Positions 1 through 6,977 are shown, numbered from the stretch's first letter. The stretch: 19,996 nt of DNA from Caldifarciminota bacterium UBA5631 (GCA_002421425.1 DIJZ01000008.1:164-20159), one strand, 5' to 3'. The notes: generated by a model not told the origin, from the sequence alone. Numbers and translations are program-made.

Positions 1-172
<172 letters not shown>

Positions 173-213
173 TTCGGTCTGCTTCTTCTCCTTTTACATT
201 CTGGAGTCTGACA

Positions 214-334
214 TTCCCGGCGGTGATACCGGAGGGGCCACACCTCTTCCCATTCCGAACAGAGACGTTAAGCCCTCCAGGGCCGATGGTACTGTATCCG
301 CAAGGGTGTGGGAGAGTAGGTCGCAGCCCGGGTA
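214..334 (+). rRNA. rrf: 5S ribosomal RNA
   Basis: A roughly 120-nt 5S rRNA gene in the usual place after 23S. Visible hallmarks are the conserved loop segment CCCATTCCGAACAGAGACGTTAAG near 248-271 (cited here by position), the GCCGATGGTACTG segment near 282-294, and GGGAGAGTAGGTCGC at 310-324. The terminal helix pairs CCCGG (216-220) with CCGGG (328-332). A run of six T follows at 340-345, so the terminal helix plus U-run could act as a weak intrinsic terminator. Ends are estimated to within a few bases. Confidence 0.93.
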
Positions 335-347
335 CAATATTTTTTCC

Positions 348-746
348 ATGAAATTGTTTAAATACGATGATTTATATTCCAGACAACCTAAGAAAACGGG
401 CTGGAAGGAGGACCGTTATTTCCGTTTCTTTAAGGTAATTGTTGTTTTCCTTGCCGTATTATTAATGTTTGTGTCACTATTAAGGAAGCCGGAGAAGGCA
501 GAAAGGCCCGGAATGGTAATGGTATTTGCGGGTGATATTAAGAGAGATATGCAAAAATTTGCGTTAAAGGTTCCTCTATATTCAGCACCAAAGGTTGATG
601 CGAGAATTGTGAAGTACTATTCTGATGTGAATGAGAAATTCATTTTTGTCGAGCGTGCAAAAGGTTCATGGATAAAGGTTGTGGATTCAGATCAGGATAC
701 AGGGTGGGTGTCTTCATACTTACTCAGGTTTGGCCCGGGGAGATAG
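348..746 (+). CDS. Membrane-anchored SH3-like (SH3b) domain protein
   Basis: A 132-residue protein of unknown function. A short basic and aromatic N-terminus (about residues 1-28) precedes one hydrophobic segment at residues 29-45 (KVIVVFLAVLLMFVSLL), consistent with a single membrane anchor with the C-terminus probably outside. Residues about 74-127 look like a bacterial SH3 domain: PLYSAPKVDARIVKYY, then GSWIKV, then GWVSSYLL, the pattern that in such proteins often binds cell wall or mediates protein contacts. The open frame extends upstream into 5S and 23S, so the ATG at 348, after 5S, is the only sensible start. It has no clear Shine-Dalgarno; an AAGGAGG at 405-411 lies inside the coding region with no good start after it. 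The stop abuts the ATG of the next gene, suggesting translational coupling. Function is not known; a role at the envelope is inference. Confidence 0.72.
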   Translation: MKLFKYDDLYSRQPKKTGWKEDRYFRFFKVIVVFLAVLLMFVSLLRKPEKAERPGMVMVFAGDIKRDMQKFALKVPLYSAPKVDARIVKYYSDVNEKFIFVERAKGSWIKVVDSDQDTGWVSSYLLRFGPGR

Positions 747-1928
747 ATGACCGCAAACAAAGGGTTTGACGCCGTCGTTGTAGGAGCAGGTCCAGCTGGT
801 AGTTCCGCAGCTTTTCATCTGGCGAAGGCGGGGAAGAAAGTGTTAATTATTGAGAAGGATAGAGAAGTAGGAAGGAACGTTCTCTGTGCAGAAGGGATCT
901 CCAGAAAATTCTACGAAATGGTCAAACCGGAAAAGGGAATTGCTTCAGAGATAAGAAAAATTAGAATCAAGGTCGAAGATGAGATAGATTTTCAAGTATA
1001 TTCAACGAAACCGTTCGGATACATTCTCGAAAGAAAGATTTTTGACCGGCTTCTTTATGAAAGGGCTGTGGAAAGTGGCGCGACTCCGATTGTTGGCGCC
1101 AGATTTGTAGATCTAAAGAGCACAAATGATGGTTACCGGGTAATAGCGCTATATAAGGGACGCGAAGTGGAGTTTGTTACGGAGTGGGTAATAGGAGCAG
1201 ATGGTCCAGCCTCTGGCGTAGGCCTTAAAGCAGGTTTTCAGAATGAATTTGAAAGAGAAGTGGTCCATTATTGTTCTCAAGTGTTTTTGTTTCATCCTGA
1301 GATTCAAGCGGATACTATCGTGTTTTTTTACTCTCATGAACTGACACCAGGCGGATACGCCTGGGTATTTCCGAAAAGCACAGGGTTTGCAAATGTAGGC
1401 CTTGGAGTTAATTCATCTTGGGAAGACGCTGAGAATAACCTGAATGCTTTTCTAAATAGATATTATCCCGAAGGGAAAATCCTTGGATATTTGAGAGGGG
1501 TAGTTCCTTCAGGCGGAATTGATGGCCAATTGGTGAAAAATAGAATCCTTCTTACCGGAGACGCAGCAAAACTTGCAGATCCCATGTCGGGAGGAGGCAT
1601 TGCCAACGCTTATATTTCAGGAGATCTTGCCGCCCTTGCAATTCTGAACAACGATCCCAGGCTGTATCCCAGGATGATAAAGAAGAATCTCGGGAGGGAT
1701 TATCACATATCTTCGACTATCAGGAAGATTTTCTACTCGATGAGTCATGATGAGCTTATTGGAATATTTAAGGATTTAGAGAGGTCTCTAAATGGGGCAA
1801 ATATTGGCGAAATAGACGCCGTTTCGGCTTTAAAACTAGTTGCGAAAGTATCACCTAAACTCGCGGTAGTTCTTGCAAATTTTGGGGGTAAAGCTCTATA
1901 TGAGTTTATACGAGACGTTATTTCTTAG
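747..1928 (+). CDS. Geranylgeranyl reductase family FAD-dependent oxidoreductase
   Basis: A 393-residue flavoprotein of the geranylgeranyl reductase (GGR) family, which reduces isoprenoid double bonds, for example in archaeal ether lipids, chlorophyll or menaquinone side chains. The N-terminal dinucleotide-binding motif GAGPAGS is at residues 13-19 with the partner acid at Glu36. A CAEGIS motif with Cys47 matches the CGEG-like active-site region of archaeal GGRs. The second FAD-contact motif GDAA starts at Gly271 and runs into DPMSGGGI, typical of the family. Length is normal. The ATG at 747 directly follows the upstream stop and has GGGGAG at 737-742. The next gene, GGGP synthase, overlaps its 3' end by 29 nt, which strongly suggests that the substrate is a GGGP-derived ether lipid or its prenyl precursor. 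Reduction of quinone side chains is the main alternative. Confidence 0.88.
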   Translation: MTANKGFDAVVVGAGPAGSSAAFHLAKAGKKVLIIEKDREVGRNVLCAEGISRKFYEMVKPEKGIASEIRKIRIKVEDEIDFQVYSTKPFGYILERKIFDRLLYERAVESGATPIVGARFVDLKSTNDGYRVIALYKGREVEFVTEWVIGADGPASGVGLKAGFQNEFEREVVHYCSQVFLFHPEIQADTIVFFYSHELTPGGYAWVFPKSTGFANVGLGVNSSWEDAENNLNAFLNRYYPEGKILGYLRGVVPSGGIDGQLVKNRILLTGDAAKLADPMSGGGIANAYISGDLAALAILNNDPRLYPRMIKKNLGRDYHISSTIRKIFYSMSHDELIGIFKDLERSLNGANIGEIDAVSALKLVAKVSPKLAVVLANFGGKALYEFIRDVIS

Positions 1929-2619
1929 TGGTGAAAAGAGGAGAGTTCTGGTCCTCCTCGATCCCGATAAAATCAGTGAATCAAGATTATTCAAGCTTGC
2001 AGAGAATTCCGAAAGAAGCGGAAAGGTTGCAGGATTCCTTGTGGGTAGCAGCATCCTTCTTAATTCTGATATTGGCGAATTCGTAAAGAAGGTTAAAGGT
2101 CTAACAAGAAAACCCGTTATTCTGTTCCCCGGCTCTCACTCTCAGCTAACCCAGTATGCTGATGCAATTCTCTTCCTGTCACTTCTCAGTGGAAGGAATC
2201 CCCAGTATCTTGTAGATGAGCAGGTGAGGATGGCTCCTCTAGTAAAAAAGATGAATCTTGAGCCAATTCCAACGGCATACCTTCTAATTGATTCGTCGAA
2301 AATCACATCGGTGGAGTTCGTTACGGGGACTAGACCTCTACCCCGAGATAAGGTGGACATCATCATTGCTCATGCGCTGGCTGCAGAGTATCTCGGGTTC
2401 AGGGTGATTTACCTTGAGGCAGGATCGGGTGCACCTATCCCTGTCCCCGATTATATTGTAAGAGCGGTCAGGGAAAACACCACTGTACCTTTATTGGTTG
2501 GAGGAGGTCTCAATAGCCCTGAAAAGGTGAAAGCTGCCTTCTCGGCAGGAGCCGACTTCGTTGTAATAGGAAATAAACTCGAAGAAGACCCGGATTTTAT
2601 AAGGAGGATAGATGAATAG
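1900..2619 (+). CDS. Geranylgeranylglyceryl phosphate synthase, group II
   Basis: A 239-residue TIM-barrel prenyltransferase of the GGGP synthase/PcrB family. The enzyme joins sn-glycerol-1-phosphate to a prenyl diphosphate through an ether bond, the first committed step of archaeal-type membrane lipid synthesis. Visible family motifs: LLDPDK at residues 19-24, the FPGSHSQLTQYADAILFLSL stretch, YLEAGSGAP starting at Tyr171 (phosphate and active-site loop), and GGGLNSPEKV from Gly201 followed by GADFVVIGN (phosphate binding). The sequence resembles the group II enzymes of Methanothermobacter and Bacteroidetes more than Firmicutes PcrB. I chose the ATG at 1900 because MSLYETLF fits the family N-terminus; a TTG at 1873 is the alternative. 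Its start overlaps the reductase by 29 nt, so the two are probably made together. Prenyl length specificity (C20 versus longer) is not shown by inspection. Confidence 0.93.
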   Translation: MSLYETLFLSGEKRRVLVLLDPDKISESRLFKLAENSERSGKVAGFLVGSSILLNSDIGEFVKKVKGLTRKPVILFPGSHSQLTQYADAILFLSLLSGRNPQYLVDEQVRMAPLVKKMNLEPIPTAYLLIDSSKITSVEFVTGTRPLPRDKVDIIIAHALAAEYLGFRVIYLEAGSGAPIPVPDYIVRAVRENTTVPLLVGGGLNSPEKVKAAFSAGADFVVIGNKLEEDPDFIRRIDE

Positions 2620-3289
2620 GATTACTTATCAGGATCTGCTCGAAAATAAAGAAGTGTTGACGTACATAAACAAAGCAGATGCGCAGCTTGAAGCGATGGG
2701 CTATACTGAGCATGGTTTGAGGCATGTTACGTGGGTCGCGAAGAGGACGGGACAAATTCTTGAAGCTTTAGGTTATGATACCAGAATCAAGGAACTTGCT
2801 GAAATTGCCGGCCTTCTTCACGATATTGGAAACCTGGTGAATCGTGAGCATCATGCGCAAATCGGCGCAATTATCGCAGGGAATCTTCTGGGGAAAATGG
2901 GTATGGATGTAGAAGATGTCACTGATGTGATGATGGCCATTGGCAACCACCATGAAGAAGATGGATTTCCATCATCAGCAATGTCTGCAGCATTAATTCT
3001 CGCTGATAAAGCCGATGTGCACCGAACGCGGGTGAGGAAGATGGGTAACGTTTGGGAAAATCTAAAGGTGGACATTCATGACAGAGTAAACTTTGCTGCC
3101 ACGAGTTCAAGAATTCTATTAAACTCCCAGAAGAGGATTGTTACGTATGAAATTGAGATTGATACAAGCATCGCCCCTGTAATTGAATTTTTTCAAATTT
3201 TTATGTCCAGGGTTATGGTAGCGCATAGAGCCGCAAAGGCCCTGGATGCAGTTTTTCATTTAAACATAAATCATACACGTATGATTTAG
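2612..3289 (+). CDS. HD-domain metal-dependent phosphohydrolase
   Basis: A 225-residue single-domain HD-superfamily protein. The metal-binding set is visible: His38, His70-Asp71 (LLHDIGN), His80/81, His113-His114 (IGNHHEED) and the Asp132 region (ILADKADVHRTRV). This is the pattern of phosphohydrolases acting on nucleotides or other phosphoesters; the substrate cannot be told. The C-terminal 80 residues show no motif I recognise. The start at 2612 overlaps the GGGP synthase stop by 8 nt and has AAGGAGG at 2601-2607, so translation is both coupled and independently supported. It lies between the lipid genes and rho. Possible roles include a prenyl- or lipid-phosphate hydrolase or a nucleotide second-messenger hydrolase; neither is shown. 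Confidence 0.85.
   Translation: MNRITYQDLLENKEVLTYINKADAQLEAMGYTEHGLRHVTWVAKRTGQILEALGYDTRIKELAEIAGLLHDIGNLVNREHHAQIGAIIAGNLLGKMGMDVEDVTDVMMAIGNHHEEDGFPSSAMSAALILADKADVHRTRVRKMGNVWENLKVDIHDRVNFAATSSRILLNSQKRIVTYEIEIDTSIAPVIEFFQIFMSRVMVAHRAAKALDAVFHLNINHTRMI
3267..3288. promoter_or_regulatory. Perfect 10-bp inverted repeat abutting the rho ribosome-binding site
   Basis: TAAATCATAC (3267-3276), a 2-nt spacer AC, and GTATGATTTA (3279-3288) form an exact inverted repeat. It spans the last codons of the HD gene and ends at the first base of AGGAGGTG, the rho Shine-Dalgarno. As RNA it could fold into a hairpin of about 9 bp with a small loop; as DNA it has the symmetry of a dimeric repressor site. 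Rho is autoregulated in several bacteria, so control of rho expression is a reasonable guess. Function is inferred. Confidence 0.45.
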
Positions 3290-3300
3290 GAGGTGTACAA

Positions 3301-4605
3301 ATGTTGGATGCGAAAGACCTGGAAAAAAAGAAGTTAAGCGAACTGTACGAAATTGCAAGAGACCTTTCCATTGAGAATTATGAAGAAATGAGGAAGAAAG
3401 AGCTGATTTCAAAAATTCTTGAATATCAGGCTGAGCAAAATGGTGTTAAGTATTGTGATGGAGTTCTTGAAATCATAGAACAGGAAAAAGAAGGTGAAAA
3501 GGGGAGAAAATCTATTTTCGGATTCTTGCGGAAAAAAGAGAAGAACTACGCACCCAGCGACGACGATATTTATGTTTCCTATTCGAATATCAGGACCTAC
3601 GGTCTAAGAGAAGGAGATCACGTAATAGGATATGCAAAGAGGATCAAAGAGGGAGACAGGAGTATGGCCCTCACACAAATTGAACGGATAAATGGTAGAG
3701 CTCCCGAAGAAATCAAAACGAGAGCGCAGTTTGAGGATCTAATTCCCTTTTATCCTACCAGAAAATTTAATCTTGAACTACCTAACGAAAACGATATGTC
3801 AATGAGAATTGTAGATCTTTTCATTCCTGTAGGGATGGGCCAGAGGGGACTTATTGTGTCGCCACCCAGGGCAGGGAAAACCGTTCTCTTGCAAAAAATT
3901 GCAAATTCTATACTCAAGAATCATAGAGATGAAGTGAAACTAATTGTGCTATTGATTGATGAAAGGCCAGAAGAAGTTACGGATTTCAAGAGGAACGTTG
4001 ACGCTGACGAGGTGATTAGCTCTACCTTTGATATGCCTGCTGACAGGCATACGAAGGTGGCTGAGATTGTTCTAGAAAGGGCAAAACGGCTGGTGGAACT
4101 TGGCGAAAATGTGATAATACTCCTTGATTCCTTAACGAGACTCGCTAGGGCGTATAACGTTGTTACGCCACACTCGGGAAGAACTCTTTCGGGAGGAATT
4201 GATTCAACGGCTCTTGTGAAGCCCAAAAAGTTCTTTGGTGCTGCGAGAAATATTGAGGGTGGAGGTTCTCTCACAATAATTGCTACTGCCCTTATTGAAA
4301 CAGGATCGAGGATGGACGAGGTGATTTTTGAGGAATTCAAGGGTACAGGTAACATGGAACTTGTACTGGACAGGAAACTTGCCGATCGGAGAATATTCCC
4401 TGCTATTGACTTGAATAAATCTGGAACTCGAAGAGAAGAGTTGCTTCTTAAAGAACAGGTATTGAAGAGGATTTGGGCTATCAGGAAGGTGCTCTCGGAA
4501 CTTGACCCTATTGATGCCATGGTGCAGTTGCAGACAAAAATGCAGATTTACACCAACAACACTGAGTTCATTGAGCATGTTTACGACGAATTTGTAGAAG
4601 TCTAG
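3301..4605 (+). CDS. rho: Transcription termination factor Rho
   Basis: A 434-residue hexameric RNA-dependent ATPase that ends transcription. The N-terminal helical Rho_N segment (LEKKKLSELYEIARDL...) is followed by the OB-fold primary RNA-binding site with GFLR and DDIYVSYSNIR. The Walker A motif SPPRAGKT is at residues 187-194, the Walker B aspartate at Asp276 (VIILLDSLTRLARAYN), and the Q-loop and R-loop region (RTLSGGIDSTALVKPKKFFGAARN) follows. E. coli Rho has 419 residues; here the segment before GFLR carries an extra charged stretch (EQEKEGEKGRKSI). The ATG at 3301 has a strong AGGAGGTG at 3288-3295. A perfect inverted repeat sits right against that site and may regulate it. rsmA follows after 3 nt. 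Confidence 0.98.
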   Translation: MLDAKDLEKKKLSELYEIARDLSIENYEEMRKKELISKILEYQAEQNGVKYCDGVLEIIEQEKEGEKGRKSIFGFLRKKEKNYAPSDDDIYVSYSNIRTYGLREGDHVIGYAKRIKEGDRSMALTQIERINGRAPEEIKTRAQFEDLIPFYPTRKFNLELPNENDMSMRIVDLFIPVGMGQRGLIVSPPRAGKTVLLQKIANSILKNHRDEVKLIVLLIDERPEEVTDFKRNVDADEVISSTFDMPADRHTKVAEIVLERAKRLVELGENVIILLDSLTRLARAYNVVTPHSGRTLSGGIDSTALVKPKKFFGAARNIEGGGSLTIIATALIETGSRMDEVIFEEFKGTGNMELVLDRKLADRRIFPAIDLNKSGTRREELLLKEQVLKRIWAIRKVLSELDPIDAMVQLQTKMQIYTNNTEFIEHVYDEFVEV

Positions 4606-4608
4606 TCC

Positions 4609-5403
4609 ATGTCTCGAAGGAGATTTTCGCAGGTCTTTTTAAAGGATAGTAATCTTTTAAAAAAGATCGTTAGCACTGCGGGGGTCTCAGAAGATGAGTG
4701 GGTTCTTGAGATTGGTCCCGGGAAGGGGTATCTCACTTCGGAGCTCTTGAAAGCAGGCGCAAAGGTGCTTGCAGTAGAAATCGATCCGGACCTCTGTAAA
4801 TTTCTGCAGTCCGAATTTCTACTATTTCTTAACGACCGGTTTTTTCTGGTAAACGGTGACTTTCTGAAGCTTGATCTAAGAGGCCTTTTTGAAAGTCACG
4901 GGATTTATGAACTAAAAACTGTCTCAAATATACCGTATCATATTACGACACCTATTCTTGAGAAACTAATCTACAACAGGCAGTTCTTTCCTGAAATATA
5001 CCTTACTGTTCAGAGAGAGGTTGCAGGAAGGATCGTTGCGTCACCGGGAAATAAAGACTATGGTTCCCTTACAGTGTTTGTTAATCTATACTATGAGAGT
5101 TCTATAGAGTTTCACATTTCCAGATTTTGTTTTCACCCTGTACCTGAGGTTGATTCGTCTCTTCTGAGATTGAAAAGAAAGGATGTTCCCCAGGACCTAA
5201 AGGAATTCGAGGGTTTCGTAAGAAGGCTTTTTGGAGGAAGGAGGAAAAAGATTCGGACCCTTCTAAAGGCAATGGGGTGTTACAAACCCTCCTTTGAGGC
5301 AAAATTCCAGGATTTCCTTGAAAAGAGGCCTGAGAATCTGAGCGTTTCAGATTTGGACCAGATTTTCAGGGAATGTCTTTCCGTCAAGAATAAGGTTAAG
5401 TAA
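4609..5403 (+). CDS. rsmA: 16S rRNA (adenine(1518)-N6/adenine(1519)-N6)-dimethyltransferase RsmA (KsgA)
   Basis: A 264-residue SAM-dependent enzyme that dimethylates two adjacent adenines in the 3' terminal helix of 16S rRNA during small-subunit assembly. The start QVFLKD matches the family's QNFL motif. SAM motif I is LEIGPGKGYLT at residues 33-43, with the ribose-binding acid at Glu57 (AVEID). Catalytic motif IV is NIPY at residues 107-110, then HITTP. TVQREVAGRI and HPVPEVDSSLLRL, typical of KsgA, follow. Start is 3 nt after the rho stop with no strong Shine-Dalgarno, so it is probably coupled to rho. Its last 57 nt overlap the 3' end of cinA on the other strand. Confidence 0.96.
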   Translation: MSRRRFSQVFLKDSNLLKKIVSTAGVSEDEWVLEIGPGKGYLTSELLKAGAKVLAVEIDPDLCKFLQSEFLLFLNDRFFLVNGDFLKLDLRGLFESHGIYELKTVSNIPYHITTPILEKLIYNRQFFPEIYLTVQREVAGRIVASPGNKDYGSLTVFVNLYYESSIEFHISRFCFHPVPEVDSSLLRLKRKDVPQDLKEFEGFVRRLFGGRRKKIRTLLKAMGCYKPSFEAKFQDFLEKRPENLSVSDLDQIFRECLSVKNKVK

Positions 5404-6573
5404 GTGGAGGGCTTCTAAAGCTGACTTCATTTTTATTTCCGCTCTTGTTCCACCAAAGACCTTACGGAATAAGTAAATTTTGTTTTCAAAGTTTATTCCT
5501 ATGTACACCAGGCCAACGGGTTTTTCCTTCGTCCCTCCCGTTGGACCTGCGATGCCAGTAATAGAGATTGCTATTGACGTATTAAAAAGTTTCGCGAGAT
5601 TCCTTGCCAAGTAGAAGGCGCATTCTTTTGAAACCGCTCCTTTTTCTTCGATTACTTCTGCGGGAACTTCAAGTAACTCTATCTTAGAATCATTGGAGTA
5701 TGCGATGATACCCCCCATAAAATAGCTGGAACTTCCTGGTACCTCAGTAATCAGATTTCCCAGCAGACCGCCTGTGCAGGATTCAGCAACAGAAAGGGTG
5801 AGTTTTTTCGCCCTCAATTTCTTGCCTACGATTTCTTCAATATTGCGAAGGTCATCAGTATAGATTAAATCACCGAGTTTTGATTTCAATCTTTCAGCGG
5901 TAACTTTCACAGTTTCAAATTCTTCTGATTGTAGTAAAATGTCTACTCCTCTGATGCTGGGGTAGAGTCCCGATTTTACGTTCAAAAGCTCTTCTTTACA
6001 TTTTTCGAGGATTTCATTTTCCTTGATACCGAAAGTGCGGAGGTACACGAAATGCACGCGTTCTTCGGGGATTCTCGAAAAGAAGTTTTCAAGAACGCTA
6101 ATAGCTTCTCCAGGTGGACCTGGAATCAGGATTAATGCTGTTTTCCCGTGTAAGATATACTGCCCTGGGGCAATACCTCTTTGGTTATCGAGAATTTCAG
6201 CGTTTTCGATTACATTCGCATATTTCTTCATGACTTCACTTTCCGGAATGCCAAATTTTGAGAATCTGGGCCGCAATTTTTTGTATAATTCAGGGTCGTA
6301 TTTTAGGTTCAGCCCGAGGGATAACGCAACTGCCTCTCTGGTTATGTCATCGTGTGTGGGTCCGAGGCCGCCTGTGATGATAATGAAATCAAATTTTTCT
6401 AAATTCTTCGAGATCTCTTCTGCAAGTTGTTCAGAATTGTCCTGAATTACAATGTTCTTCGAAAGAAAGACGCCCTTTGTGATAAGAAATCTTGAAATTT
6501 CAACTAAGTTGTTGTTAGGTATGATCCCCTTTAGAAGTTCATCTCCGACATTAATCAGAAGTGCATTTTTCAT
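5347..6573 (-). CDS. cinA: CinA family: competence/damage-inducible N-domain plus nicotinamide-nucleotide amidase
   Basis: A 408-residue two-domain protein. The N-terminal molybdopterin-binding-like (COG1058) domain shows GDELLKGIIPNNN near residues 11-23 and GGLGPTHDDITREA near 69-82; in related proteins this domain hydrolyses ADP-ribose or NMN-type pyrophosphates. The C-terminal PncC domain deamidates nicotinamide mononucleotide to nicotinate mononucleotide. It shows the AESCTGG serine motif, AYSNDSK carrying the Tyr and Lys partners, and SITGIAGPTGGTKEKPVGLVYIG. Length is normal for the fusion. The start ATG overlaps the stop of the upstream methyltransferase remnant in an ATGA junction, and there is no Shine-Dalgarno, so it probably depends on coupling. 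It converges on rsmA with 57 nt of overlap and no visible terminator between them. Confidence 0.94.
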   Translation of the reverse strand: MKNALLINVGDELLKGIIPNNNLVEISRFLITKGVFLSKNIVIQDNSEQLAEEISKNLEKFDFIIITGGLGPTHDDITREAVALSLGLNLKYDPELYKKLRPRFSKFGIPESEVMKKYANVIENAEILDNQRGIAPGQYILHGKTALILIPGPPGEAISVLENFFSRIPEERVHFVYLRTFGIKENEILEKCKEELLNVKSGLYPSIRGVDILLQSEEFETVKVTAERLKSKLGDLIYTDDLRNIEEIVGKKLRAKKLTLSVAESCTGGLLGNLITEVPGSSSYFMGGIIAYSNDSKIELLEVPAEVIEEKGAVSKECAFYLARNLAKLFNTSIAISITGIAGPTGGTKEKPVGLVYIGINFENKIYLFRKVFGGTRAEIKMKSALEALHLLNLILDGKTFPENLVQI

Positions 6574-6863
6574 TTTACAAATTTTAAGACAATGAATCCG
6601 GCTTTCCTAACGTGGCCTTTTACGGGCTTCTCGATAGAATGAGTGGCGGGAGCTGGCTGAAGCAGGGTTGAGAGAGTTCTCTCTTTCCTGAAACCTGCTA
6701 ATACAGCGTGCTTCACTACTTCAGAATACGAGGTTATGGGAGCTGTGGCGGAAACTGATCTCGGTACAGCAAGCTCTGTGAGGAGAGCAATTCTACCACA
6801 ACCATCAAACCACTCTTCGTAATCACCTGCTATGCCGTCAAACTCAGCAGTCTGCTCTGACAT
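6570..6863 (-). pseudogene. Class I SAM-methyltransferase remnant with its catalytic core deleted
   Basis: A 97-codon open frame. The N-terminus (FDGIAGDYEEWFDG...GRIALLTELA, residues about 8-31) matches the first helix region of class I methyltransferases, in which FD-x-A-x-x-YD-x-WF is characteristic. The C-terminal half (SYSEVVKHAVLAGFRKERTLSTLLQP, then HSIEKPVKGHVRKAGFIVLKFVK) matches the family's end, where EEV...LLEKAGF and TLFQPP...EP..GY are followed by GFVVIKA. The whole Rossmann core with the GxGxG SAM-binding motif, roughly 120-130 residues, is absent. No frameshift or stop interrupts the remaining frame, so an in-frame internal deletion is the simplest reading. It keeps a start codon and an ATGA overlap with cinA. 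It may survive only as a leader that drives cinA translation. A genuine small protein cannot be excluded. Confidence 0.55.
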
Positions 6864-6869
6864 AATGAA

Positions 6870-6875
6870 ATTATA
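6870..6875 (-). promoter_or_regulatory. Possible -10 box for the cinA unit (leaderless start)
   Basis: On the minus strand a perfect TATAAT occupies 6875-6870, with only 6 nt before the ATG at 6863. If used, transcription would begin at or next to the A of the ATG, giving a leaderless mRNA. This fits the lack of a Shine-Dalgarno there. I see no good -35 hexamer at 16-18 nt spacing, so support is weak. Confidence 0.3.
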
Positions 6876-6977
6876 ATTCGTCCTTCAAGATTGCTTTTAG
6901 GAGCTCCCTAAAAAGAATTCGGATCAACACATTTACCTGCAACCATTCCTTGAGGACCTTACTTTGAAAATCTGCCC

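Noticed and set aside
333..338. TACAAT as a -10 box for the lipid operon
   Set aside because: It lies at the end of 5S and I find no -35-like hexamer at 16-18 nt upstream; it overlaps conserved rRNA sequence and is probably coincidental.
3921..4520. 199-codon minus-strand frame opposite rho
   Set aside because: It mirrors the conserved Rho ATPase domain; its Ser-rich translation shows no domain and its length follows from codon bias on the sense strand.
6023..6445. 140-codon plus-strand frame opposite cinA
   Set aside because: It is the antisense shadow of well-conserved cinA coding sequence, with no recognisable domain or ribosome-binding site.
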